Assembly (NCBI GenBank): GCA_963774075.1
Contig: CAVZDP010000002.1
Span: 1-64,000 of the forward strand
Direction: 5' to 3'
DNA: 64,000 nucleotides
Source: JBBQNR01 sp963774075
GTDB lineage: Bacteria > Actinomycetota > Thermoleophilia > Solirubrobacterales > JBBDJG01
The notes under the pieces were generated by a model. It was not told the DNA's origin, did not search any database, and was given only the letters and a program-made list of their open reading frames with translations. A program made the translations under genes and the position numbers. This document shows, one piece after another, positions 27,943 through 36,026 of the stretch. How positions within the stretch are numbered: the first letter of the stretch is position 1; each line of letters begins with the position of its first letter.

Positions 27943-28269
27943 GTGGCGAGAATCCTGGCCCTCGCGCCCGACCTCTTCTTCGCCTCCAAGATCACGGAGA
28001 CCCTGCGGGCGGCCGGGCACCAGGTCGAGGTGAAGGGGTCGGTCGCGCAGGTGACGGACTCCGGGGTCGCCGACCTCCTGATCGCCGACCTCGACGCGCC
28101 CGGAGCGCTCGAGCTGCCGGCGAGCGCGCCGCGGCTGGGCTTCTACTCGCACGTGGACGTCGAGACGCGGCAGAACGCCGAGGCGGCTGGCTTCGACCTG
28201 GTCGTGCCTCGCTCGCGCATGGCGCGCGAGATGCCCGAGCTGGTCGCGCGCCTCGTCCGGGACGGATAG
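27943..28269 (+). CDS. Small receiver-like alpha/beta protein, unknown function
   Basis: The 108-residue protein starts at GTG 27943, 3 bp after serA. Its pattern resembles a CheY-like alpha/beta fold: ILALAPDLFFASKI, LLIADLDAPG and LGFYSHVDVET, with DLVVPRSRM where a receiver has its conserved Lys. The usual phospho-acceptor neighbourhood is only partly kept (IADLDAP), so it may be a non-phosphorylated relative. It is probably co-transcribed with serA and the oxidoreductase that follows 10 bp later. Confidence 0.7.
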   Translation: MARILALAPDLFFASKITETLRAAGHQVEVKGSVAQVTDSGVADLLIADLDAPGALELPASAPRLGFYSHVDVETRQNAEAAGFDLVVPRSRMAREMPELVARLVRDG

Positions 28270-28279
28270 GCTCGCGAGC

Positions 28280-29314
28280 ATGCGCGCGCTGGTGCTCGCC
28301 AAGCACGGAGCGCCCGAGGAGGCGCTCGAGCTCCGGGACTGGCCCGACCCCACACCCGCCCAGGGCGAGGTGCTGATCGACGTCCGGGTCGCGGGCATCA
28401 ACTTCGCCGACATCGTTGCTCGCATCGGCCTCTACCCGGACGCTCCCAAGACGCCGTGCGTGATGGGCTACGAGGTCGCCGGAGTCGTGGAAGGGGTGGG
28501 TCCCGGCGTCACCGGCTTCGAGCCCGGCCAGCGGGTGCTGGCGGCGACGCGCTTCAAGGGCTTCGCCGAGAAGGTCGCCACGCCGGCCGCCAACGTGCTG
28601 CCACTTCCGGCGGGCATGAGCTTCGAGGAGGGGGCCTCGATCCCGGTCGTGTACGGCACCGCCTACGCCGCGGTCCACTTGATGGCGGCCGTCCGCAAGG
28701 GCGAGACCGTTCTCGTCCAGGCGGCGGCGGGGGGCGTCGGCATCGCCGCGCTCCAGCTTCTGCGGGCACGGGAGGCCAACGTGATCGGAACGGCGTCGGC
28801 GTCCAAGCACGAGGCGATTCGCTCGCACGGGGCGACACACGCGATCGACTACCGGACGCAGGACGTCAAGGAGGAGGTCAACCGGATCACGGGTGGCGCA
28901 GGCGTCGACGTGGTGCTCGACTCCCTGGGAGAGTTTCGCCGCAGCTTCTCGATGTTGAGACCCGGCGGCCGTCTGATCGCCTACGGGGCCTCGAACATCG
29001 TGACCGGCGATCGCCGCAATCTCGTCAAGGCGATCACGGAGGTCGCGACCATGCCGCGCTTCAACGTTCTCAAGCTGATGAACGAGAACAAGGCGGTGAT
29101 GGGGTTGAACCTCCTGCACTGGTGGGACCAGAGCGGGTCGCTCGAGGACTTCATGCAGCCGCTCGTCGCGCTGATGGAGCAGGGGGTGGTCCAGCCCGTC
29201 GTATCGAAGGTGTTCCCGTTCTCGCACGCCGCCGAGGCTCACCGCTTCATCCAGGAACGCAAGAACGTCGGCAAGGTTCTGCTGGCCCCCGATGCTACGA
29301 TTGCCGCCCAATGA
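28280..29314 (+). CDS. Medium-chain dehydrogenase/reductase, quinone-oxidoreductase-like (zinc-free)
   Basis: The 344-residue protein has the MDR N-terminal fold (VRVAGINFADIVARIGLYP, GYEVAGVVEGVGPGV) and the NADPH-binding motif VQAAAGGVGIAALQLL. The zinc ligands of alcohol dehydrogenases are absent, as in quinone reductase and VAT-1 relatives. The substrate is unknown. Its stop overlaps the ATG of the short leucine-rich ORF preceding leuA. Confidence 0.9.
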   Translation: MRALVLAKHGAPEEALELRDWPDPTPAQGEVLIDVRVAGINFADIVARIGLYPDAPKTPCVMGYEVAGVVEGVGPGVTGFEPGQRVLAATRFKGFAEKVATPAANVLPLPAGMSFEEGASIPVVYGTAYAAVHLMAAVRKGETVLVQAAAGGVGIAALQLLRAREANVIGTASASKHEAIRSHGATHAIDYRTQDVKEEVNRITGGAGVDVVLDSLGEFRRSFSMLRPGGRLIAYGASNIVTGDRRNLVKAITEVATMPRFNVLKLMNENKAVMGLNLLHWWDQSGSLEDFMQPLVALMEQGVVQPVVSKVFPFSHAAEAHRFIQERKNVGKVLLAPDATIAAQ

Positions 29315-29448
29315 CGACGAGGGCGCACACGCTGGCTTTCTCTTGCTCGGTTCACTCCTCCGCCAGCGACTTCTCCCGCGCTACAGAGCTCCCGAAAGTC
29401 GCGCCTAAGCGACTTTCGGCTCTGCTCCTCCCCCTTCGGGGGGAATAG
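29311..29448 (+). CDS. Candidate leucine leader peptide of leuA
   Basis: This 45-codon ORF starts with ATG overlapping the preceding stop (ATGA) and ends TAG at 29446-29448. It contains five Leu codons within codons 35-42 (reading LSALLLPL). The Leu run lies on the 3' arm of a long hairpin (29384-29424) and next to a second one with a UUCG loop (29429-29444). leuA starts 68 bp downstream. This is the arrangement expected for ribosome-mediated attenuation by leucine. There is no T tract, so the mechanism, and even translation of the ORF, is inference. Confidence 0.45.
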   Translation: MTTRAHTLAFSCSVHSSASDFSRATELPKVAPKRLSALLLPLRGE

Positions 29449-29471
29449 AGAGGCCGCGGGCCCGGGCCCGC
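29384..29471 (+). promoter_or_regulatory. Three consecutive hairpins in the leuA leader
   Basis: Hairpin A pairs 29392-29402 with 29409-29419 (11 bp) and extends by CAGAG/CTCTG after a 3-base bulge. Hairpin B pairs 29429-29434 with 29439-29444 around a UUCG tetraloop. Hairpin C is a perfect 16-bp GC palindrome at 29456-29471. A and B overlap the leucine-rich part of the leader ORF. An alternative reading is a dispersed palindromic repeat element. No second copy is apparent in the window. Confidence 0.5.
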
Positions 29472-29516
29472 ACAGCGCAACAGGAATAGGCAAGGACAGG
29501 AGAAGGAGGTAGACCG

Positions 29517-31130
29517 ATGAACGAAACGAGACCTTCCGGGGCCCACAGCCCGAACGGGACCAAGACCGACCGGGTATTCATCTTCGACACGACGCTCCGC
29601 GACGGCGAGCAGTCGCCGGGCATCTCGCTCAACGTCCAGGAGAAGCTCGAGATCGCCCACCAGCTCGCGCGCCTGGGCGTCGACGTGATCGAGGCCGGCT
29701 TTCCGATCACCTCACCGGGCGACTTCGAGGCGGTGACAGCGATCGCCAAGGCGGTGGAGGGCCCGGTGATCTGCGGGCTCGCGCGAACGTCCGCCCAGGA
29801 CATCGACGCCGCCTGGAACGCGATCAAGCACTCCGACCGGCCACGCATCCACACCTTCATCGCCACCTCGGACATCCACATCGAGCGCAAGCTGCAGACG
29901 ACGCGCGAGGACGTCCTCGGCCAGGCGCGGGCGGCCGTCGCGCACGCCAAGCAGTACTGCGATGACGTCGAGTTCTCGCCCGAAGACGGCAGCCGCTCCG
30001 ACGTCGAGTTCATGGCCGAGGTGGTCAAGGCCGCGATCGCGGAGGGCGCGACCACGATCAACATCCCCGACACAGTCGGCTACACGATGCCGCACGAGTA
30101 CGTGGACATCTTCAAGCGCCTGTACGAGCTCGTGCCGGAGCTCGCGGACGTCGTCGTGTCCGTGCACTGCCACGACGACCTCGGGCTCGCGGTGGCGAAC
30201 TCCTTCGCCGGACTGACGGCCGGAGCGCGCCAGGTCGAGTGCGCTGTCAACGGGATCGGCGAGCGGGCCGGCAACGCCTCGCTCGAGGAGATCGTGATGC
30301 TGCTGCGGACCCGGCGCTCGAGCGTGGGTCTCGACACCCGGATCGAAACGCGCGAGATCGCGCGCACCAGCCGGCTGGTCTCGCGCCTCACCGGCTACCC
30401 GGTGCAGCCCAACAAGGCGATCGTCGGGCGCAACGCGTTCGCGCACGAGGCCGGAATCCACCAGGACGGCGTGCTGAAGGACCGCACGACCTACGAGATC
30501 ATGGATGCCACCACCATCGGCCTGGTCGCGAACCAGCTCGTGCTGGGCAAGCACTCCGGGCGCCACGCGCTGCGTAACGCCCTCGAGGAGATGGGAATCC
30601 GGGTCGACGGCCAGGCGCTGAACATGGCGTTCAAGCGCTTCAAGGAGATCGCGGACAAGAAGAAGACGGTCACGGCGCTGGACCTCGAGGCCATCGTCTC
30701 CGACGAGATCCGTGGCCAGGCGGAGGCCTACAACCTCGCGTCGTTCGAGCTGCGCGACTCGTCGGGCAGTCCGCCGGTCGCGAAGGTCGAAGTCTCGACG
30801 CCGGAAGGGGACACGGTGTCCGGCGAGGGGACGGGCGACGGCGCGGTGGACGCGCTGCTGCAGGCGATCAACGCGGCGACCGGTAACCGCGCGGTGTTGA
30901 AGGAGTACCACGTCACGGCCGTCACGCCCGACACGGATGCGCTCGGCGAGGTCTCGCTGCTGGTCGAGCTGGACGGCAAGCTTGCGTCCGGCCAGGGCGT
31001 CTCGACCGACACGATCGAGGCATCGGGGCGCGCCTACCTGCGCGCGATCTCGAACGCGCTCGCGGGCGTCACGACGGGGGGCTCAGAGCCACCGATGGCG
31101 CAGAGGGCGGAAGCCGGCAGCGACGGATAG
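29517..31130 (+). CDS. leuA: 2-Isopropylmalate synthase
   Basis: LeuA condenses acetyl-CoA with 2-ketoisovalerate, the first committed step of leucine synthesis. The 537-residue protein has the DRE-TIM signature FDTTLRDGEQSPGISL, metal ligands in VHCHDDLGLAVANS, GIGERAGNASLEEIVM, and a C-terminal LeuA regulatory domain (about 395-525) that normally binds leucine. GAGAAGGAGG precedes the ATG. Its length and regulatory domain separate it from the citramalate synthase at 38265. Confidence 0.95.
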   Translation: MNETRPSGAHSPNGTKTDRVFIFDTTLRDGEQSPGISLNVQEKLEIAHQLARLGVDVIEAGFPITSPGDFEAVTAIAKAVEGPVICGLARTSAQDIDAAWNAIKHSDRPRIHTFIATSDIHIERKLQTTREDVLGQARAAVAHAKQYCDDVEFSPEDGSRSDVEFMAEVVKAAIAEGATTINIPDTVGYTMPHEYVDIFKRLYELVPELADVVVSVHCHDDLGLAVANSFAGLTAGARQVECAVNGIGERAGNASLEEIVMLLRTRRSSVGLDTRIETREIARTSRLVSRLTGYPVQPNKAIVGRNAFAHEAGIHQDGVLKDRTTYEIMDATTIGLVANQLVLGKHSGRHALRNALEEMGIRVDGQALNMAFKRFKEIADKKKTVTALDLEAIVSDEIRGQAEAYNLASFELRDSSGSPPVAKVEVSTPEGDTVSGEGTGDGAVDALLQAINAATGNRAVLKEYHVTAVTPDTDALGEVSLLVELDGKLASGQGVSTDTIEASGRAYLRAISNALAGVTTGGSEPPMAQRAEAGSDG

Positions 31131-31147
31131 CGGCGCGGGCGCCCCGG

Positions 31148-32158
31148 TTGAACCTCGCCGACTTCACCTGGGTGGACGGCGAGCGCCTGATCCGCTTCGG
31201 TGAAGACGCCCTCGAGGAGAGCCCGGGCCTGCTCTCCGCGCGCGGCCTCGACGGCTACGCCCTGCTGACGACAGAGCGCGCGCTCGCCGCCGCAAGGACG
31301 CTGGGCGACGGCGCCGACACGGTCCTGCTCGTCCCACCCGGCCCCGTTCCGGAAGCTGCCGCGGCGGTGCGCGCGGAGGTGGGGGGCAGGCCCGTCGTCG
31401 CGCTCGGCGGCGGGCGCGTGATCGACGCGGCGAAGGCGATCGCCGGCGCGGACGGCCTTCGCTGCGCCGCGGTGCCGACGACGCTGTCGGGGGCGGAGAT
31501 GACCGGCTTCCACCGCATGCCGGCGGGCGTGGAGCAGTTCAGCCTCGTGCGACCGGCGCTGGTGCTGGGGGTACCGTCGTTGATGGCGTCCCAGCCGCGG
31601 CCGCGTCTCACCGCCAGCGCGATGAACGCGCTCGCGCACGCGATCGAGGCGCTCTACACCCCGCTGGCGAACCCGATCGCGCAGGCGGCGGCGGTGCTGG
31701 CCGCGGAGCTGATCGCGACCGGGCTCGGGCGGCAGGAGCCGGACCGGGAACGGTTGGCTCTCGGAGCGGTGCTCGCCGGCTATGCGAGCGGCTCGGCCGG
31801 CTTCGCCGTCCACCACGCGGTCTGCCAGACGATCGTCCGCATGGCCGGCACACCGCACGCCGAGACCAACGCGGTGATGCTTCCGCACTTCGTCCGCATG
31901 ATGGAAAGCCGAGCGCCGGAGCCGATCCGCCTCGTGGCGGCCGCTGTCGCCCCCGGAGGCGGCGGCGCGCCCGAAGCGGCGAACCGGATCGCCGAGCTGG
32001 CCGCGGGATGTGGCGCCACGCGGCTTCGCGAGCTCGGCGTCGAGCGCTCGATGCTCGACGGCATCGTCGCCGCGGCGCTCCGGCATCCCGCACTCGGCAA
32101 CACGCCCGACCCGCCGGGCGAGGCCGAGTTGCGTGAAGTGCTCGAGCGCGCCCTGTGA
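31148..32158 (+). CDS. Iron-containing alcohol dehydrogenase / maleylacetate reductase-like protein
   Basis: The 336-residue protein starts at TTG 31148, 17 bp after leuA. It shows the NAD-binding motif VALGGGRVIDAAKAIA and the VPTTLSGAEMT strand. The helical metal domain has candidate His ligands in AMNALAHAIEALY, FAVHHAVCQ and MLPHFVR. It is closest in pattern to the maleylacetate reductase branch of the iron-ADH superfamily. The link to leucine genes is positional only, since no aromatic ring-cleavage genes are nearby. The substrate is unknown. Confidence 0.8.
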   Translation: MNLADFTWVDGERLIRFGEDALEESPGLLSARGLDGYALLTTERALAAARTLGDGADTVLLVPPGPVPEAAAAVRAEVGGRPVVALGGGRVIDAAKAIAGADGLRCAAVPTTLSGAEMTGFHRMPAGVEQFSLVRPALVLGVPSLMASQPRPRLTASAMNALAHAIEALYTPLANPIAQAAAVLAAELIATGLGRQEPDRERLALGAVLAGYASGSAGFAVHHAVCQTIVRMAGTPHAETNAVMLPHFVRMMESRAPEPIRLVAAAVAPGGGGAPEAANRIAELAAGCGATRLRELGVERSMLDGIVAAALRHPALGNTPDPPGEAELREVLERAL

Positions 32159-32183
32159 GGGCGACGCGCGTGCAGGGTAGACA

Positions 32184-32201
32184 AACGTATGTGATAACGT
32201 A
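32184..32201 (+). promoter_or_regulatory. Direct repeat, possible operator/promoter of the XRE-cupin gene
   Basis: AACGTA occurs at 32184-32189 and again at 32196-32201, 12 bp apart, with GTGATAAC between and over the second copy (a possible extended -10). The site ends 8 bp before the GTG start of the HTH-cupin regulator. It could be an autoregulatory operator. Confidence 0.35.
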
Positions 32202-32209
32202 CAGCGCCG

Positions 32210-32794
32210 GTGAACGCGATCGCCACCAGCGCGCCGACCGTCGGGCTTCGGGTCCGAGCTCTCAGGGAGGGGATGGATCTCTCTCTCAGGGATCTGGCCG
32301 AGCGCAGCGGCGTCTCGGCACCGATGCTGTCGCAGGTCGAGCGGGGAGAGACGAGCCCCACGCTGGCCGTGGCCGGCCGGATCGCGGCCGGGCTCGAGCT
32401 GTCGCTGTCCCAGCTCCTGCGCCTCGACGAGGGTGACGGCGTCACGGTCGTGCGCTCGGGCGAGCGGCTCCTCGGCGGGCACGCCCGCGGGCACCGCTAC
32501 GAGGTGCTGACGCCTCCCGTACCGGGCCAGCGCGCCGAGGTGTCCGAGCACGCGCTCGCTCCCGGCGCTGCGACGGGAGGGCCTGACGATCCCCCGATCC
32601 ACGAGGCGGGCAGCCGCGAGACCGCGGTCGTGACCGCCGGCCGCCTGCGCTTCGTCTGCGACGGCGCCGAGCACGAGCTGGCGAAGGGCGACTCGGTCAC
32701 CTTCGACGCGGACCTCCCACACCACTTCGAGAACGCGGGCCGCTCCGAAAGTCGTTTCCTGTCCGTGGTGGCGGCGGGTTTACGCAGATCGTGA
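32210..32794 (+). CDS. XRE-family regulator with C-terminal cupin domain
   Basis: The 194-residue protein has a helix-turn-helix (residues ~12-66: LRVRALREGMDLSLRDLAERSGVSAPMLSQVERG) and a small-molecule-binding cupin (about 90-190, with HEAGSRETAVVTAGRL and GDSVTFDADLPHHFEN). Proteins of this design sense metabolites and control adjacent catabolic or dehydrogenase genes. The GTG start at 32210 follows the iron-ADH gene by 51 bp, and its stop overlaps the leuC start (TGATG). It may control the iron-ADH or the leuCD genes. Confidence 0.88.
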   Translation: MNAIATSAPTVGLRVRALREGMDLSLRDLAERSGVSAPMLSQVERGETSPTLAVAGRIAAGLELSLSQLLRLDEGDGVTVVRSGERLLGGHARGHRYEVLTPPVPGQRAEVSEHALAPGAATGGPDDPPIHEAGSRETAVVTAGRLRFVCDGAEHELAKGDSVTFDADLPHHFENAGRSESRFLSVVAAGLRRS

Positions 32795-34212
32795 TGACGA
32801 AGACGATGTTCGACAAGATCTGGGACGCGCACGAGGTGCGCCCGCCCGAGCGTGAAGACGGCGCCTCGCTCGTGTACATCGACCTCCATCTCGTGCACGA
32901 GGTCACATCCGCTCAGGCCTTCGAAGGTCTGCGCATGGCCGGGCGCACCGTCCGCCGGCCCGATCGCACCCTCGCGACCGTGGACCACAACGTGCCCACC
33001 GACCCGCGCGAGCGCACCGGGCTCGACGCGATCCGCGACGAGCTCTCGCGCAATCAGGTCGGCGCCCTGGAGCGCAACTGCGCCGAGTTCGGCGTCCCCC
33101 TGTATGGGATGACGAGCCCGCGCCAGGGGATCGTGCACGTGATCGGCCCGGAGCTCGGCCTCAGCCAGCCGGGGATCACGATTGCCTGTGGCGACTCCCA
33201 CACCTCCACCCACGGCGCGCTCGGAGCCCTGGCGCTGCCGATAGGGACGTCCGAGATCGAGCACGTGCTGGCGACGCAGTGCCTGCTTCAGCGGCGGCCG
33301 AAGACGATGCGGATCACTTACGCGGGCGAGCCCGGCTTCGGCGTGACTGCGAAGGACATGATCCTCGGCACGATCGGTCAGATCAGCGCCGCGGGAGCGA
33401 TCGGCCACGCGATCGAGTACGCCGGCGGGGCGATAGAGGCGCTCTCGATGGAGGGCCGGATGACGATTTGCAACATGTCGATCGAGGCGGGCGGCCGTGC
33501 CGGCATGATCGCTCCCGACGACACCACGTTCGAGTACCTCGAGGGCCGCGTCGCCGCGCCCGCGGACTTCGCCGCCGCGGTGGCGGGCTGGCGCGAGCTG
33601 CGAACCGACGCGGGAGCGCGGTTCGACGCCGAGGTGACGGTGAACACGGCGGCGCTCAGCCCCCAGGTCACCTGGGGTACGAACCCCGGGCAGGTCGCGC
33701 CGGTCACGGGCCGCGTCCCCGAGCCCGCCGAGCTCGAGGGGCCGGCCGACCGCGAGGCGGCCGAGCGCGCCCTCGCCTACATGGCGCTCGAGCCGGGGAC
33801 CCAGATCGAGGACATACCTCTCGACCGTGTCTTCATCGGCTCGTGCACGAATTCGCGTATCGAGGACCTGAGAGCCGCGGCGTCGGTGCTCGGCGACGGC
33901 AAGGTCGCGGACAGCGTGCACGCCATGGTCGTGCCGGGATCGCAGCAGGTGAAGGCGCAGGCCGAGCGGGAAGGGCTCGACCGCCTGTTCAAGCAGGCGG
34001 GCTTCGACTGGCGGGAGGCGGGGTGCTCGATGTGCCTGGGCATGAACCCGGACATCCTGCTACCCGGCGAGCGCTGCGCCTCGACCTCGAACCGCAACTT
34101 CGAAGGCCGCCAGGGCCGCGGCGGGCGCACCCACCTCGTCAGCCCGCAGATGGCCGCGGCGGCGGCGATCGCCGGCCACTTCGTGGACGTCCGCGAGTGG
34201 AAGGGTCACTAG
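32794..34212 (+). CDS. leuC: 3-Isopropylmalate dehydratase large subunit
   Basis: LeuC, with LeuD, isomerises 2- to 3-isopropylmalate; it probably also acts on citramalate when CimA is used for isoleucine. The 472-residue aconitase-family protein has TVDHNVPT, CGDSHTSTHGALGALALPIG, the 4Fe-4S Cys ligands in FIGSCTNSRIEDL and CSMCLGMNPD, and TSNRNFEGRQG. The ATG at 32794 is preferred to the adjacent GTG at 32791. Its stop overlaps the following methyltransferase start by one base. Confidence 0.96.
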   Translation: MTKTMFDKIWDAHEVRPPEREDGASLVYIDLHLVHEVTSAQAFEGLRMAGRTVRRPDRTLATVDHNVPTDPRERTGLDAIRDELSRNQVGALERNCAEFGVPLYGMTSPRQGIVHVIGPELGLSQPGITIACGDSHTSTHGALGALALPIGTSEIEHVLATQCLLQRRPKTMRITYAGEPGFGVTAKDMILGTIGQISAAGAIGHAIEYAGGAIEALSMEGRMTICNMSIEAGGRAGMIAPDDTTFEYLEGRVAAPADFAAAVAGWRELRTDAGARFDAEVTVNTAALSPQVTWGTNPGQVAPVTGRVPEPAELEGPADREAAERALAYMALEPGTQIEDIPLDRVFIGSCTNSRIEDLRAAASVLGDGKVADSVHAMVVPGSQQVKAQAEREGLDRLFKQAGFDWREAGCSMCLGMNPDILLPGERCASTSNRNFEGRQGRGGRTHLVSPQMAAAAAIAGHFVDVREWKGH

Positions 34213-34937
34213 TGGCCGTCGCTCCAGGTTCTGCGTGGAGGCGGTCCGAGGTCGCGCGCGACTTCGTGGAGGAACGGCGCTCCCTGATCCCGCTGATCGA
34301 CGCGCAGGCAGAGCTCGTCACGCGACTGTTGACGCGAGGAGGGCGCGTCGTGCACCGCTTCTGCGACCTGGGGGCGGGCGCGGGAGCGTTCGCGGAGGTG
34401 GTGATGGACGCGCATCCGGAGTCCACGGGCGTGCTGGTCGACTTCTCGGACCCGATGCTGGCCGCCGCCGAACACCGGCTCGCCTCGCACGCCGGCCGCT
34501 GGACGACGGTGAAGGCCGACCTCGCCACGCCCGCGTGGCTCGACGCGCTGCCCGATCGAGGGCCCTTCGACGCCGTGGTGTCGGGGTTCTGCATCCATCA
34601 CCTGCCCGACGATCGCAAGCACGAGCTCTACGACGAGGCCTTTCGCCTGCTCGCTCCAGGAGGCCTGTTCCTGAACTGGGAGCACGTCGAGTTCGGCGGC
34701 CTCGTCGAAGGCATGCTCGAGGAGCAGATGATGGAGCGGCTGCTCGAAAGGGAACGCGGAAAGCCAGAGCCGCGCTCGGACGACGAGGTCGTGCGCGCCT
34801 ACCTGGAGACGACGGACGAGGACATCCTCGCAACCGCCGAGGCGCAGTGCGACTGGCTGCGCGAGATCGGCTTCGAGCAGGTCGACGCCTACTTCAAGGC
34901 GCCGGAGCTGGCGATCTTCGGCGGCGTGAAGGGCTGA
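34212..34937 (+). CDS. Class I SAM-dependent methyltransferase
   Basis: The 241-residue protein has the SAM motif FCDLGAGAGAFAEVVM, acidic VLVDFSDPML, the post-I strand DAVVSGFCIHHLPDD and motif III LLAPGGLFLNWEHVEFGG. The GTG at 34212 overlaps the last base of leuC, and leuD follows 18 bp after its stop, so it sits inside the leucine operon. The substrate is unknown. A role in leucine synthesis is not implied by the family. MenG was considered because of the men cluster, but nothing specific supports it. Confidence 0.85.
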   Translation: MAVAPGSAWRRSEVARDFVEERRSLIPLIDAQAELVTRLLTRGGRVVHRFCDLGAGAGAFAEVVMDAHPESTGVLVDFSDPMLAAAEHRLASHAGRWTTVKADLATPAWLDALPDRGPFDAVVSGFCIHHLPDDRKHELYDEAFRLLAPGGLFLNWEHVEFGGLVEGMLEEQMMERLLERERGKPEPRSDDEVVRAYLETTDEDILATAEAQCDWLREIGFEQVDAYFKAPELAIFGGVKG

Positions 34938-34955
34938 CCCTCAGGAGGTGACTGT

Positions 34956-35516
34956 ATGGAGCCGGTGAGAGTGGTGACTGGTCGTGTCGAGGCGCTCGAC
35001 AGGGCTGACGTGGACACCGACCAGATCATTCCCAAGCAGTATCTGAAGCGGATCGAGCGCAGCGGCTTCGGCGAGTTCCTCTTCCACGACTGGCGCAGGG
35101 AGGGACTCGATCTCGACCGCGGCGCCTCGATCCTCGTCGCCGGGCGCAACTTCGGCTGCGGCTCCTCGCGCGAGCACGCCGTCTGGGCACTGGAGGACTT
35201 CGGCTTCAGAGCGATCGTGGCTCCCAGCTTCGCCGACATCTTCTACGGCAACTGCACGAAGATCGGCCTGCTGCCGGTGACGCTCCCGGAGCCGGACGTG
35301 CGCGCCCTGATGGAGGCGCCGGAGGCGACGGTGGACCTCGAGCACCAGCTGGTGCGCTTCAGCGGCCGCGAGGTCCCGTTCGAGATCAATCCCGAGATCA
35401 GAGAGCGGCTGCTCAAGGGGCAGGACGAGATCGCCCTCTCCCTGGGGCACGCGGACGAGATCGCCGGCTTCGAGCGCGAGCACGGCGCTCGCGGCACGCT
35501 GACCACCTCGCTATAG
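34956..35516 (+). CDS. leuD: 3-Isopropylmalate dehydratase small subunit
   Basis: LeuD forms the swivelling domain of isopropylmalate isomerase. The 186-residue protein has DVDTDQIIPKQYLK, the family signature GRNFGCGSSREHAVWAL, and FADIFYGNCTKIGLLPV. TCAGGAGGTGA precedes the ATG. It pairs with leuC, separated only by the methyltransferase gene. Confidence 0.95.
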   Translation: MEPVRVVTGRVEALDRADVDTDQIIPKQYLKRIERSGFGEFLFHDWRREGLDLDRGASILVAGRNFGCGSSREHAVWALEDFGFRAIVAPSFADIFYGNCTKIGLLPVTLPEPDVRALMEAPEATVDLEHQLVRFSGREVPFEINPEIRERLLKGQDEIALSLGHADEIAGFEREHGARGTLTTSL

Positions 35517-35528
35517 TCGCGCCGGCCA

Positions 35529-36023
35529 ATGGGCGATCCGACCAGGCCGACGCAGCCCCTGCCGGGCTCCGAGCCCCCGCGTACCAGCATCGCGCACGAG
35601 CGCGAGGTCGTGGCGGCCGACCCGGTGCTGCTCGAAGAGCTGCGCCGAGTGCGCTTCTGGACCTACTTCGCCGCCGCCGCCTCGGTCGCTGCGTCGATCC
35701 TCGCGGTGATCGCGCTCGTGGTCGCCTTCGGCGCGGACGACAACAGCAACTCCGGCGGAGCCTCGAGCGCCGCGCTCAACCGCGTCGAGAACGACGTCAG
35801 CGAGCTGCGCTCGGACGTCTCGCAGGCGAACACCAAGGCCGAGGAGGCCGCCGACGAGACGCAGTCGCTGTCGCGCCGGGTCCAGAGGCTCGAGCAGGCG
35901 TCGGGCGACCAGGGCCAGTTCCAGGAGGACATCGACAAGCTCCAGCAGGACCTGAGCGATCTGAGCGACCGCGTCGACCAGGTCGAGCAGGCTCAGGAAG
36001 AGGCCGCCGCCGGCGGTCCCTAG
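35529..36023 (+). CDS. Single-pass membrane protein with coiled coil
   Basis: The 164-residue protein has a cytoplasmic proline-rich head (~1-42), one membrane helix (~44-66), and a long heptad-rich coiled coil (about 80-155: VENDVSELRSDV, SLSRRVQRLEQ, IDKLQQDLSDL) that would lie outside the membrane if the N-terminus is inside. I recognise no family. It lies between leuD (12 bp) and leuB (3 bp), so it is co-transcribed with the leucine genes although its design suggests an envelope role. Confidence 0.78.
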   Translation: MGDPTRPTQPLPGSEPPRTSIAHEREVVAADPVLLEELRRVRFWTYFAAAASVAASILAVIALVVAFGADDNSNSGGASSAALNRVENDVSELRSDVSQANTKAEEAADETQSLSRRVQRLEQASGDQGQFQEDIDKLQQDLSDLSDRVDQVEQAQEEAAAGGP

Positions 36024-36026
36024 TAG

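Noticed and set aside
34212..34937. Assignment of the methyltransferase in the leucine genes as MenG
   Set aside because: Only generic class I SAM motifs are visible and the gene is 11 kb from menE, in the leucine series.
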